Shown here: one piece after another, positions 11,603 through 24,156 of the stretch
Layout of the letters: every line of letters begins with the position of its first letter
Position numbering within the stretch: the stretch's first letter is position 1
Assembly (NCBI RefSeq): GCF_001942405.1
Contig: NZ_MKKA01000002.1
Location: 1 to 64,000 of the forward strand
DNA: 64,000 nucleotides
From: Ornithinimicrobium sp. CNJ-824
Lineage (GTDB): Bacteria; Actinomycetota; Actinomycetes; Actinomycetales; Dermatophilaceae
Direction: 5' to 3'
Translations under genes and position numbers: made by a program
The notes under the pieces: generated by a model
The model's database searches: none
What the model saw: only the letters and a program-made list of their open reading frames with translations
What the model was told of the DNA's origin: nothing

Positions 11603-12141
11603 GCGGCCCGGCCGCCCCACGGGCCGCCCCACGGGCCGCCCCACGGGCTGGCTCGCGGTCCGCCCAGCGGGTCGGCCCGGTCAAGGCGCTGGCCCGGGAC
11701 CCCCGGGTGCTGCGCGTCGGGATGAACGCCTGGCCGCCCTTCCTCTTCTCCGGGATCCACGTGCAGCACATCGCCGAGGACTTTCGCGAGGTCGCCGTCC
11801 GGCTGCGGCACACGCCGCTGACCAGCAACTACGTCGGCACCCAGTTCGGCGGGTCCATCTTCGCGATGTGCGATCCATTCTGGATGCTCATGGTCATGCG
11901 CAACCTCGGCCGGGGCTACGTCGTGTGGGACCGGGCGGCCGAGGTCGAGTTCCTCGCCCCGGGCCGTGGGCCGGTGGGCACCACCTTCCACCTGACGCAG
12001 GAGGTGCTCGACGAGCTGCAGGTGCGGGCGGACGACGGCGACCGGGTGCTGCGCTGGTTCGACAACGACGTCGTCGCGGACGACGGGACCCTCGTCGCGC
12101 GGGTCCGCAAGCAGGTCTACGTCCGGCGCGCCAGGGGCTAG
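11599..12141 (+). CDS. DUF4442 hotdog-fold protein
   Basis: The 180-residue protein resembles DUF4442 proteins (thioesterase-like hotdog fold) from about residue 35 on, with NAWPPFLFSGIHV and SNYVGTQFGGSIFAMCDPFWMLM. No substrate is known. A GTG at 11599 overlaps the ATPase stop (GTGA). The first 20 residues are low-complexity, encoded by three exact copies of a 12-bp unit at 11611-11646, so a later start is possible. The coupling looks genuine, but a functional link to iron transport is not evident. It converges with the YbdK gene, leaving no room between the stops. Confidence 0.75.
11611..11646 (+). repeat. Three 12-bp tandem repeats inside the DUF4442 gene
   Basis: The unit gccgccccacgg is repeated three times without change at 11611-11622, 11623-11634 and 11635-11646, then decays. 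In frame it encodes Ala-Pro-Arg-Ala-type repeats at the start of the protein. The exactness suggests recent slippage. Confidence 0.9.
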
Positions 12142-13228
12142 GCCCCCTCGACCGTGAGCCGGGCCACGTCGGCCACGACGGCGGCCAGGTGCCCGGTCCG
12201 GCGCAGGACCTCCCGCTGCCGCGTGGCCTCGCCCCCCTGCCGGAGGACCCGGCCCATCCCCTCCTCCACCAGGGCCAGGTCCCCGGTCTCCACCAGCGCG
12301 GGACGCACGAAGGTGACCAGGTCGCCCATCACCCGGCCCGCCGGCGCGAGCCGGCCGGTGGCCGGGTGCACCAGGTGGCCGGTGAGCCCGGCCCGCGAGG
12401 CCTGCCAGGTCGCGGCCCGCAGGGTCGTCGTCCCGGCCAGCGGACGGTCCCGCACCGCGGCACCGTCCACGGTGCTCCCGTGCGCGGCCACGGTCTCCAC
12501 GAGGGCCCGGACCAGGACGGCGAGCAGCACGGTCACCCGCACGTCCGGGCAGACGTCGGCGACGCGGACCTCCACCGTCGACTGGTGGTGGGACAGCCGG
12601 GCGTCCAGGTAGAGACTGCCCCGGTCGAGGATCACCCCGGTGTCCAGCAGTCCGTCGACGAGGGCCCGGTAGCCCTCGGCCGTGCCGACGATCGGCGGCG
12701 GCCCCCCGGAGGGCCAGCGGGCCATGAGCTGCCAGCGGTAGCTGGCGTAGCCGGTCTCCTCCCCGCCGGCGAACGGCGACCCGGCGGACAGGGCCAGCAG
12801 GGCCGGCAGCCACTCCCGGACCCCGTCGAGCACGACCGCCCCCTCGTCCTCGTCGGCACCTCGACGTGGACGTGGCAGGCGCAGGTCAGGTGCTGACGGG
12901 CCAGGGCGCCGTAGGCCTCGAGGATCCGCCCGTAGCGCTCGACCGGCCGGACGACCCCGCGCGTCGGCAGGGGTGAGGTGCTCAGCCCGGCAGGGACCGC
13001 CCCCCGGTCGCCCGCCCGGGCGGCGACCTCCGCCCGGGAGCCGAGCAGGTCGGCGAGCAGGTCCTCGGCACCCTCCTGGGGCCGGGTCCGCGTCTCGACC
13101 ATCTGCTCGAGGAACTCCCCGGTGATCTGGTCGTCGCTCTCCCGCAGGATCTCCCCGGCGACGGGCACGAGCTTCCCGGTGCGCACGTCGACCAGGAGCA
13201 GCTCCTCCTCCACGCCGACGGTCCGCAT
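12138..13228 (-). CDS. YbdK-type carboxylate-amine ligase (glutamate-cysteine ligase 2 family), frameshifted
   Basis: The N-terminal frame begins MRTVGVEEELLLVD and reaches CHVHVEV; the C-terminal frame resumes with LDGVREWLPALLALSAGSPF and ends at 12138. One missing base near 12855 separates them. Restoring it gives about 363 residues, the normal YbdK length. YbdK enzymes have weak glutamate-cysteine ligase activity and their physiological substrate is often unknown; mycothiol producers do not need glutathione. GAGACT lies 6 nt before the ATG at 13228, fitting a leaderless start. It follows the PhzE-like gene by 4 bp. I read the break as a sequence error. Confidence 0.82.
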
Positions 13229-13232
13229 CCGC

Positions 13233-15140
13233 CTAGTCTCCCCCCGCAGGCGCCCCCACCGCGTGCCGAAGCAGCCCGTGCAGGGTGACCAGCCCGTCGC
13301 GGGAGAGCACCGACTCGGCATGGCCCTGGATCGTGGCGACCCCCCGGCCGCGCAGCGCCACGACGCCCTTGCCGTCCTCGTGCAGGGCCGTCTCCAGCTC
13401 CCGCCCGGCCAGCACCGGAGCCGCTGCCGAGGGTCGGGCGACGAAGGTGTTGTAGAAGCCGATCAGCCGCCGCCGCCCCCACAGGTCGACGGGCAGCTGC
13501 ACCCCCTGGTTGGGCCGGTCCAGCGCCGAGATCTCCAGGCCGGCCAGGTCGCACAGCACCTGGTGGGACAGGCACACGGCCAGCAGCGGCCGGTCGGCCT
13601 CGAGCCGGGCCAGGGCCAACGCGCGCAGGCGGGCGATGCGCGGGTCGCGCCGCCGCGTGGGGTCGCCCGGCCCGGGACCGAGCAGCAGCAGGTCCACCTC
13701 CGGGTCCAGCACGTCCGCCACCTGCACGTCCTCCCACCGTCGGACGGTGGCGACCATCCCGACGTGGCGGACCATGTGGGCCAGCATCTGGGTCCAGGTG
13801 TCCTCGGCGTCGACGACGAGCACCCGCCGGCCCGCGAGGTCGGGGTCCGGGCGCACCTCCTGCGGCGAGAGCCAGAACGGCGAGAGGGTCTCGTTGCGCG
13901 CGGCCAGGGCCTCGGCGACGCCGGGCAGGGAGGCGAGCTGCACGGCATACCCCTCGCCCCGGCGCTCCCGCAGCCCGAGCGCGGCGAGCATGCCGCGCGC
14001 CTTGGCGCTGGTCTCCTCGACCTCTGAGCGCGGGTCGGAGTGCCGCACGAGGGTGGCGCCGGCGCTGACGGTGATCGCACCCTCGTCGTCGACGTGGGCG
14101 GTGCGGATGAGGATCGGGGCGTCCAGCCGCTCCCCGCCCTCCTCGTCGAGGTCCACGAGGGCCAGCACCCCGGAGTAGTAGCCGCGGCCGCCGGGCTCGT
14201 GCCGGCGGATCACGCTGCAGGCGTTCTCCATCGGCGAGCCGGTCACCGTCGGCGCGAACATGGTGGCGCGCAGCACGTCCCGCACGTCGGCCTCGCTGGA
14301 CCCGTCGAGGAGGTACTCGGTGTGCGTCAGGTGGGCCATCTGCTTGAGCAGCGGGCCGGTGATCCGGCCGCCGTCGGAGCAGATCTGGGCCATCATCTTC
14401 ATCTCCTCGTCGACCACCATGAAGAGCTCCTCGGTCTCCTTGGTGTCCTGGACGAAGTCGGTGAAGGCGGCCGTCACCACGCTGCCGTCGGGGTCGGCGC
14501 CGCGCGGGTGGCGGAAGGTGCCCGAGATGGGGTTCATCCACACCCGGCCGTCCTTGACGCTGACGTGCCGCTCGGGGGTGGCGCCGACGAGGGTGTGGCC
14601 GGGGGTGTGCACCGCGAACGTCCAGTAGGCGCCCCGCTCGTCGGTCAGCAGCGTCCGCAGCCAGGTCAGCGCCGCCAGCGCGGGGTCGGTCCCGGTGCGG
14701 CACAGCACGTCCCGGCGGATGACGAAGTTGGCGCCCTCGCCGGTGCCGATCTCCTCGGTGATGACCCGCTCGACGATCCGGGCGTAGTCGTCGTCGGAGA
14801 CGCTGAAGCGCTCGTCGGTCACCTCGACGGGGACCGTGGGCAGCGCGGCGACGAGCTCGTCCACGGGCAGGTGCTGGTATGCCGTGGGGCCGGCCGGGCG
14901 CAGCACGCGCAGCGGGGTGCCGTCGTCGTGGGCGGCGAAGCCGCGCTCGGTGATCTGCCGGTAGGGCACGAGCGCAAGCACGGGCTCGCCCTCACGCGGC
15001 CGGGGCAGGTCGGCCAGACGGGAGAGGTCGACGACGTCGCCGACGATCACCTCGGCCCCCTGCTGGCCCTCGCGCCGCAGGACCGCCCAGGACTGGCCGG
15101 CGGGGTCGGCGAGGATCTGGTCGAGGACACGTGCGGGCAT
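13233..15140 (-). CDS. PhzE-like anthranilate/ADIC synthase family protein
   Basis: The 635-residue protein has a chorismate-binding domain first (about 110-385; NPISGT at 203-208, DEEMKMMAQIC, APTVTGSPMENA). A glutamine amidotransferase domain follows (about 435-630; GPGPGDP, nucleophile Cys523 in AVCLSHQ, His607 and Glu609 in GHAES). This domain order and the CLSHQ and NQGVQ motifs are those of PhzE, which makes 2-amino-2-deoxyisochorismate, rather than TrpE/TrpG or PabAB. No other phenazine gene is nearby, so the product could equally be anthranilate or another aminated chorismate derivative. GAGACT 7 nt before the ATG at 15140 suggests a leaderless mRNA. Confidence 0.85.
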   Translation of the reverse strand: MPARVLDQILADPAGQSWAVLRREGQQGAEVIVGDVVDLSRLADLPRPREGEPVLALVPYRQITERGFAAHDDGTPLRVLRPAGPTAYQHLPVDELVAALPTVPVEVTDERFSVSDDDYARIVERVITEEIGTGEGANFVIRRDVLCRTGTDPALAALTWLRTLLTDERGAYWTFAVHTPGHTLVGATPERHVSVKDGRVWMNPISGTFRHPRGADPDGSVVTAAFTDFVQDTKETEELFMVVDEEMKMMAQICSDGGRITGPLLKQMAHLTHTEYLLDGSSEADVRDVLRATMFAPTVTGSPMENACSVIRRHEPGGRGYYSGVLALVDLDEEGGERLDAPILIRTAHVDDEGAITVSAGATLVRHSDPRSEVEETSAKARGMLAALGLRERRGEGYAVQLASLPGVAEALAARNETLSPFWLSPQEVRPDPDLAGRRVLVVDAEDTWTQMLAHMVRHVGMVATVRRWEDVQVADVLDPEVDLLLLGPGPGDPTRRRDPRIARLRALALARLEADRPLLAVCLSHQVLCDLAGLEISALDRPNQGVQLPVDLWGRRRLIGFYNTFVARPSAAAPVLAGRELETALHEDGKGVVALRGRGVATIQGHAESVLSRDGLVTLHGLLRHAVGAPAGGD

Positions 15141-15324
15141 GGGGCACAGTCTCGCACCCGGCGGGGCCGTCCCCGGGTGCCCGCCCTCACTCCCCAGGAT
15201 GACGACACGAGGTCGGGCCGCGCCTAGGGTGAGGGCTCCGGGACGGGTCCACGCACGGTCCTGGTCGGTGGCGGTGCGGGGGGTCACGGCACCACCGAGG
15301 ACCCAGGTCTGCAGGGAGATCGCC

Positions 15325-16430
15325 ATGTCCCGTCCGTCCATCACCACCCTCGTGTGCTGCGGCACGCTGGCGACGGCCCTGGTCGCCGCCCCCGCCCACG
15401 CCGGCCCCGGGGCCGAGCCGGAGACCGTCGCCGAGGGCCTCGCGGGGCCGCTCACGCTGGCCGTCCACGACAACTCGCCCGGGGTCTACGTCACGCAGAC
15501 CTTCGCCGGGCTGCTGACGTCGATCGACCGGAAGGGACGGACCGACCTGGTCGCCGACGACAACCCGGCCGGCGAGGTCGTGGGCGTGAGCCTCGGGGGC
15601 GGGAGCGTCTACTACGTCGGGACCGACTACGCCGGCTGGTCGAGCCACGTCTACCGCATCGGTCCGCGCGGTGACGTGACCCGGGTCAGCGACGACCTCT
15701 TCGCCCACGAGGCGATGCACAACCCCGACGGTGGGGCGACCTACGGCTTCACCGACCTCGACGCCGGCTGCGCCGAGGAGCTGGCGGCCTTAGAGTCCGA
15801 GAACCCAGGCCTGCCGATGCTGTTCGGGTACTCCGGGATCATCGAGTCGCACGGCTACCAGACCTCGGTCCGCCAGGGCGACGTCTACGTCGCGGACGCT
15901 GCCGCGAACGCCGTCCTGCGGGTGGACGGCCGAACGGGTGCCATCAGCACCGTCGCGGTGATCCCGTCCACGCCGGTCACCGTCGACGCCGGGATCCACG
16001 CCATGATCGAGGGGATGGCTGAGATGGACCTGCCGGACTGTCTGGTCGACCAGCGCTTCACCCCTGAACCCGTCCCCACCGACGTCGAGGTCGGCGAGGA
16101 CGGCATGCTCTACGTCTCCACGTTGCAGGGCTGGCTGGGCGAGAGCACGCCACTCAGCTCGGTCTACCGGGTCGACCGTCCTCGGGCGCGACCTCCTGGG
16201 TCGCCGGTGGCCTGCACGGCGCCACCGGGCTGGCCCTGCGGGACCAGGACATCGTGGTCGCCGAGATGTTCGGCGGACAGGTGTCGATGATCCCCGGCGG
16301 CAGCGCGAGCGCGCAGGCGCTCTTCGCCGCGCACAGCCCGGCGGACGTCGAGGTGCACGGCTCCATGCTCTACGCGACGACCGGGACCTTCGCCGAGTCG
16401 GGGTCGGTGGTGCGCCTGCGCCTGCCGTGA
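15325..16430 (+). CDS. Secreted ScyD/ScyE-family (NHL-like beta-propeller) protein, frameshifted
   Basis: The protein has a cleavable signal peptide ending at AHA and a repeated beta-propeller pattern ([44 protein letters not shown]), as in ScyD/ScyE family proteins. After VYRVD, near 16177, one base is missing. The other frame continues with [28 protein letters not shown] and ends at a TGA at 16428-16430, giving about 369 residues in all. The start follows a GGGAG ribosome site. The role is unknown. It converges with ilvD. Confidence 0.75.
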
Positions 16431-16440
16431 GCCGGTGCGG

Positions 16441-19603
<3,163 letters not shown>

Positions 19604-19722
19604 GGGAGTGCCTTTCGTGGTGGTGCCGGAGCGGCGGGGGAGGGTGGAGGTGGGGGGTCGGTGGGCCTCGGGGGCCGTGGGGACGTCGCGGTCGGGGAGC
19701 GGGTAGTCGTGGAGCAGGGTCA

Positions 19723-21546
19723 TCACTCGTCCTCGCCGAAGTCGGGGGTCAGGTCGCGGGCGTGCTGGATGGCGTCGTTGCTCGTGCCGGCGGGGACCAT
19801 CGGCCAGACCATCGAGTCCTTGCTGACCCGGAAGTCGACGACGACCGGCTGGTCGTCGACGGCCATGGCCTGCTCGATCGTGCGGTCGACGTCCTCGCGG
19901 GTGTCGCAGCGCAGCCCCACGCAGCCGTAGGCCTGGGCCAGGGTGGTGAAGTCCGGGATCTGCGCCGACGGCAGCTGGGAGGCGCTGAACCGCTCGGAGT
20001 AGAACAGCGCCTGCCACTGCTTGACCATCCCCAGGGCCGCGTTGTTGATGATGGCGACCTTGATCGGGATGCCTTCGACCGCGCAGGTGGCCAGCTCCTG
20101 GTTGGTCATCTGGAAGCAGCCGTCGCCGTCGATCGCCCACACCGTGCTGCCGGGCATGGCGACCTTGGCGCCCATCGCGGCGGGCACGGCATACCCCATC
20201 GTCCCCAGCCCGCCGGAGTTGAGCCAGCGGCGCGGCTGCTCGTAGCCGATGAACTGGCTGGCCCACATCTGGTGCTGCCCGACGCCGGAGGCGAAGATCG
20301 CGTCCGGGCCGGCGAGGACGCCGAGCCGCTCGATGACGTACTGGGGCGCCAGGGCGCCGTCGCTGGGCTCGTCGTAGCCCAGCGGGTAGCGGCTCTTCCA
20401 CCCGCGGCAGCGGGCGTTCCACGCCGCGTAGTCGTAGGTGGCGCCCTCGGCGGTGCGGCGGGTCCACTCGGTGATGAGCAGCTGGATGGTCGAGCGCGCG
20501 TCACCCAGCAGGCCGACCTCGGTGGGGAAGTTCTTGCCGATCTCGGCCGGGTCGATGTCGGCGTGCACGATCTTCGCGCCGGGGGCGAAGGAGTCCTTGG
20601 CTCCGGTGACCCGGTCGTCGAACCGGGCGCCCAGGCTGACGATGAGGTCGGACTTCTGCAGGGCGGCGACGGCGGAGACCGTCCCGTGCATCCCGGGCAT
20701 CCCCATGTGCTGGGGGTGGCTGTCGGGGAAGGCGCCGCGGGCCATGAGCGTGGTGACCACCGGCATCCCGGTCAGCTCGGCCAGGGCGCGCACCTGCTCG
20801 TGCGCCTCCGCCCGGATGCAGCCGCCGCCGACGTAGAGGACCGGGCGCCGCGCGGTGAGCATCAGCTCGACGGCGTCGCGCACCTCCTGCGGCGCCGGGA
20901 CCGAGGCGGGCCGGTAGCCGGGCATCGGCAGCTGGCGCAGCTCGTCGGTGGCGTGGGCGGTCAGGGCGTCCTTGGTGATGTCGACCAGGACCGGGCCGGG
21001 CCGGCCGCTGGCCGCCAGGTGGAAGGCCGAGGCGATCGTCGCGGCGATCTCGTCGGGCCGGGTGACGAAGAAGGAGTGCTTGGTCACCGGCATCGAGATC
21101 GAGCGGATGTCGGCCTCCTGGAAGGCGTCCGAGCCGATCGCGGTGCTGGCGACGTTGCCGGTGATGGCCACGATCGGCACCGAGTCCATGTTGGCGTCGG
21201 CCAGCGGGGTGACCAGGTTGGTCGCCCCCGGCCCGCTCGTGGCCAGGCACACGCCCACCTTCCCGGTCGCGGCTGCATACCCTTGCGCGGCGTGGCCGGC
21301 GCCCTGCTCGTGGCGGACGAGGATGTGCCGGATGCCCTCGGCCTCGTAGAGGGCGTCGTAGAGGGGCAGCACCGCCCCGCCGGGAAGTCCGAAGATGTGC
21401 TCCACCCCGACCCGCCGGAGGGTGTCGACGAGCTGCTCCGCGCCGGTGCGGGGGGTGCCGTCCGCCGACCGCCCGCCGGTGCTGCCGGGGGCGGTCACGG
21501 TCGCGCCGTCGGTGATGCTGTCGCTGCTCACGGGGGTGGCGGTCAT
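19723..21546 (-). CDS. ilvB: Acetolactate synthase large (catalytic) subunit
   Basis: The 607-residue thiamine-diphosphate enzyme performs the first common step of branched-chain amino-acid synthesis. Visible features are the N-terminal [17 protein letters not shown] with the catalytic Glu in [16 protein letters not shown], the FAD-binding middle domain, and the ThDP/Mg motif [29 protein letters not shown]. It is the first structural gene after the leader peptide and attenuator at 21601-21708. ilvN, ilvC and ilvD follow on the same strand. Confidence 0.96.
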   Translation of the reverse strand: MTATPVSSDSITDGATVTAPGSTGGRSADGTPRTGAEQLVDTLRRVGVEHIFGLPGGAVLPLYDALYEAEGIRHILVRHEQGAGHAAQGYAAATGKVGVCLATSGPGATNLVTPLADANMDSVPIVAITGNVASTAIGSDAFQEADIRSISMPVTKHSFFVTRPDEIAATIASAFHLAASGRPGPVLVDITKDALTAHATDELRQLPMPGYRPASVPAPQEVRDAVELMLTARRPVLYVGGGCIRAEAHEQVRALAELTGMPVVTTLMARGAFPDSHPQHMGMPGMHGTVSAVAALQKSDLIVSLGARFDDRVTGAKDSFAPGAKIVHADIDPAEIGKNFPTEVGLLGDARSTIQLLITEWTRRTAEGATYDYAAWNARCRGWKSRYPLGYDEPSDGALAPQYVIERLGVLAGPDAIFASGVGQHQMWASQFIGYEQPRRWLNSGGLGTMGYAVPAAMGAKVAMPGSTVWAIDGDGCFQMTNQELATCAVEGIPIKVAIINNAALGMVKQWQALFYSERFSASQLPSAQIPDFTTLAQAYGCVGLRCDTREDVDRTIEQAMAVDDQPVVVDFRVSKDSMVWPMVPAGTSNDAIQHARDLTPDFGEDE

Positions 21547-21600
21547 CGTCCTGTGTCCTGACTACGAGGGGTGCTGGGGAGGGTCGGAGGGTGGTCGGGC

Positions 21601-21636
21601 AACAAAAACCCCTCGGCCCGGAGGGCTGACGAGGGG
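21601..21636 (-). terminator. Attenuator terminator between the ilv leader peptide and ilvB
   Basis: Read on the minus strand, CCCCTCG (21636-21630) pairs with CGAGGGG (21615-21609). An inner GCCC/GGGC stem extends the hairpin, and TTTTTGTT follows (21608-21601). Upstream, GGACGCG inside the leader coding region can pair with CGCGTCC just before the terminator, giving the alternative fold expected of an attenuator. It lies 54 bases before the ilvB start. Confidence 0.85.
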
Positions 21637-21657
21637 AGGACGCGGCGCGGTCTGGGT

Positions 21658-21708
21658 TCAGGCCGTGGCGCGTCCCTGGCTAATAAGTACGAGAGCGAAG
21701 TGCTGCAT
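21658..21708 (-). CDS. ilv operon leader peptide (attenuation)
   Basis: An ATG at 21708 opens a 16-codon frame, MQHFALVLISQGRATA, ending in TGA at 21658. The run Leu-Val-Leu-Ile places regulatory branched-chain codons in the middle. It precedes a strong terminator and ilvB, which is the classical arrangement for ribosome-mediated transcription attenuation. No ribosome-binding site precedes it. A promoter-like pair ends 7 nt before the ATG, so translation is probably leaderless. Confidence 0.82.
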   Translation of the reverse strand: MQHFALVLISQGRATA

Positions 21709-21715
21709 GGGCGCA

Positions 21716-21744
21716 ACTCTGACCCATCGCTGCCCCGACGTCAA
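21716..21744 (-). promoter_or_regulatory. Promoter of the ilv leader and operon
   Basis: On the minus strand TTGACG (21744-21739) and CAGAGT (21721-21716) are 17 bases apart. The -10 hexamer ends 7 nt before the leader ATG, predicting a transcript that starts at or next to that ATG. The -10 is a weak consensus match. Confidence 0.55.
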
Positions 21745-21825
21745 CCCTCTGGATGGATATGTGACCGAGCGCACAGGTATGCAGTCGCGCTGTCGTCGGC
21801 GCGGGCGACCGGTTCCCGTCGCTAT

Positions 21826-21846
21826 CGATATGACGTTGACATGTCG
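21826..21846. promoter_or_regulatory. Imperfect dyad upstream of the PadR gene, possible operator
   Basis: CGATATG (21826-21832) and CATGTCG (21840-21846) form an inverted repeat with one mismatch around a 7-base centre. It lies 24 bases before the regulator's start. PadR regulators often bind ATG-containing dyads at their own promoters. The assignment is by position and symmetry only. Confidence 0.4.
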
Positions 21847-21870
21847 ACACCGCGGGTCGACGATGGAGGC

Positions 21871-22686
21871 ATGACACCGCGACGTGGGGGCTTCGACCCC
21901 GAGCAGTTCTTCGGCCCCGAGGGCCCGTTCGGTCCGCGGGGACCGATGGGCCCGGGGGGCATCTTCGGTCCGCAGGGACCGTTCGGCACGGGCGGCTGGC
22001 CCGGCGTGGACCTGGGCGGCACCGGGTTCGGCGACCGGCACCAGCACCGCCGCGGCGGCCAGCAGGGCCGCGGGCGTCGGGCCCGCCGGGGCGACGTGCG
22101 CAACGCCGTCCTGCACCTGCTCGCCGGCGGCCCGATGAACGGCTACCAGCTCATGCAGGAGATCTCCGAGCGGACGTTCGGCGAGTGGCAGCCCAGCTCG
22201 GGGGCGATCTACCCGGCGCTGGCGCAGCTGGAGGACGAGGGACTCATCGAGCAGGTCGAGCACGACGGCCGCAAGGCCTACACCCTCACCGACGCCGGGA
22301 GGCAGGCCGCCGAGGACGGGCCCGACCCCGGCTTCGCCGCCGGGCACGAACCGGCCGACCCGTGGGCGGGCAGCGGTCACGGGGAGGGCGCCCGGACCGG
22401 GGGTCGTCGCGGCGGTCGGCGGGAGGCGGGCCGGGGCAGCGGCACCCGGCTGTGGAAGGCCGTCGGCGGGCTGGCCGTGGCCGCGCAGGCCGTGGGCCAG
22501 TCGGGCGACGACGGGCTGACCGAGCGAGCGGCCGGGCAGCTGGACCGGACCCGGCGCGAGCTCTACCGGATGCTGGCCGAGGCCGAGGTCGCCCGTGAGG
22601 ACGACCTCGACGACGACGCCGACGACTGGTCGGGCGGCGTCGACGAGGAGACCGATCACGTGGACGGCGAGATCATCGAGGACTGA
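21871..22686 (+). CDS. PadR-family transcriptional regulator with a Gly/Pro-rich N terminus
   Basis: The 271-residue protein starts with a Phe-Gly-Pro-rich segment (repeats such as GPEGPFGPRGP, about 10-55). An Arg-rich stretch and a PadR winged helix follow at about 75-150 (AVLHLLAGGPMNGYQLMQEI, SGAIYPALAQLEDEGLI). The C terminus is acidic and helical and likely mediates dimerisation (TRRELYRMLAEAE). GGAGG precedes the ATG at 21871. It diverges from the ilv leader region. Effectors and targets are unknown; autoregulation through the upstream dyad is possible. Confidence 0.88.
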   Translation: MTPRRGGFDPEQFFGPEGPFGPRGPMGPGGIFGPQGPFGTGGWPGVDLGGTGFGDRHQHRRGGQQGRGRRARRGDVRNAVLHLLAGGPMNGYQLMQEISERTFGEWQPSSGAIYPALAQLEDEGLIEQVEHDGRKAYTLTDAGRQAAEDGPDPGFAAGHEPADPWAGSGHGEGARTGGRRGGRREAGRGSGTRLWKAVGGLAVAAQAVGQSGDDGLTERAAGQLDRTRRELYRMLAEAEVAREDDLDDDADDWSGGVDEETDHVDGEIIED

Positions 22687-22740
22687 GCCTGCGGGGGCGC
22701 CCCTCGCGCGGCCGGCCGGCGGGAACGGCATACTGACCCC

Positions 22741-24133
22741 ATGGCCGATCACTTTGACGTTGTTGTCCTGGGCGCGGTCCCGGTGGGTATGTCGCGGCGA
22801 TCCGCGCGAGCCAGCTGGGCAAGAAGGTGGCCGTCGTCGAGAAGAAGTACTGGGGCGGGGTCTGCCTCAACGTCGGGTGCATCCCGTCCAAGGCGCTGCT
22901 GAAGAACGCCGAGCTGGCCCACACGCTGCAGCACGACAAGAAGAAGTACGGCATCGAGGGCGACGCCACGATGTCCTACGGCCCGACCTTCAAGCGCAGC
23001 CGGCAGGTCTCGGCGGGCATCGTCAAGGGTGTCCACTTCCTCATGAAGAAGAACAAGATCACCGAGATCGACGGCTGGGGCACGCTCACCGGCCCCAAGA
23101 GCATGGACGTCGCGCTCAACGACGGGCAGACCCAGCAGCTGGAGTTCGACGACCTCATCATCGCCACCGGCTCGGTCACCCGGATGCTGCCGGGCGTCGA
23201 GGTGAGCAAGAACGTCGTCACCTACGAGGAGCAGATCCTCGACGAGGAGCTGCCCGGCTCGATCATCATCGCCGGCTCCGGCGCCATCGGCGTGGAGTTC
23301 GCCTACGTCATGAAGAACTTCGGGGTCGACGTCACGATCGTGGAGTTCCTGGACCGGATGGTCCCGGCCGAGGACGCCGACATCTCCAAGGAGCTGGCCA
23401 AGCACTACAAGAAGCTGGGCGTCAAGGTCCTCACCGGGACCAAGGTCGAGGCGGTCGAGGACACCGGCTCCGGCGTGAAGGTGAAGGTGAGCAAGGACGG
23501 CAAGGAGGAGACGCTCGAGGCGGACCGGCTCCTGTCGGCCATCGGCTTCGCTCCCCGCACCGAGGGCTTCGGCCTGGAGTCCACCGGCGTCGAGCTGACC
23601 GACCGCGGCGCCATCGCGATCGACGACTACATGCGCACCAACGTCGACGGCGTCTACGCCATCGGCGACGTCACCGCCAAGCTCATGCTGGCGCACGTGG
23701 CCGAGGCGATGGGCATCGTCGCCGCCGAGGTCATCGCCGGTGCCGAGACCATGCCGCTGGACTACCGGATGATCCCCCGCGCCACCTACTGCCACCCGCA
23801 GGTCGCCTCGATGGGCCTGACCGAGCAGCAGGCCAAGGACGCCGGGCACGAGGTGCGGACCGCGAGCTTCCCGTTCACCGCCAACGGCAAGGCGATGGGC
23901 CTGGGCGACGCGGTCGGCTTCGTCAAGGTCGTCGCCGACGCGAGCACAACGAGATCCTCGGCACGCACATGATCGGCCCGGACGTCACCGAGCTGCTCCC
24001 GGCCGTCAACGTCGCGCAGACGTGGGACCTGACCGCCGACGAGGTCTCCCGCGTCGTCTTCGCGCACCCGACCCTGGGTGAGGCCGTCAAGGAGGCCATG
24101 CACGGCATCGCCGGCCACATGATCAACTTCTGA
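22741..24133 (+). CDS. lpdA: Dihydrolipoyl dehydrogenase (E3), two frameshifts
   Basis: This FAD enzyme reoxidises lipoamide in the 2-oxoacid dehydrogenase and glycine-cleavage complexes. The redox disulfide motif [16 protein letters not shown], the NAD site [14 protein letters not shown] and the C-terminal [15 protein letters not shown] are present. A base is missing near 22772, where [18 protein letters not shown] is broken, and another near 23940 before [13 protein letters not shown]. Restoring both gives 464 residues, the normal length. CATACT lies 6 nt before the ATG, suggesting a leaderless mRNA. The first codons (TTT, GTT, GTT) are unusually A/T-ending. Confidence 0.9.
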
Positions 24134-24156
24134 CGCGGGCGGGAGGGCCGGTCGGG

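Noticed and set aside
13233-15140. A phenazine biosynthetic cluster around the PhzE-like gene
   Set aside because: None of the neighbours resembles other phenazine genes. Only the single synthase is present.
15139-15324. Upstream extension of the ScyD/ScyE-like protein
   Set aside because: It would bury the signal peptide that begins at 15325 and overlaps the promoter region of the PhzE-like gene.
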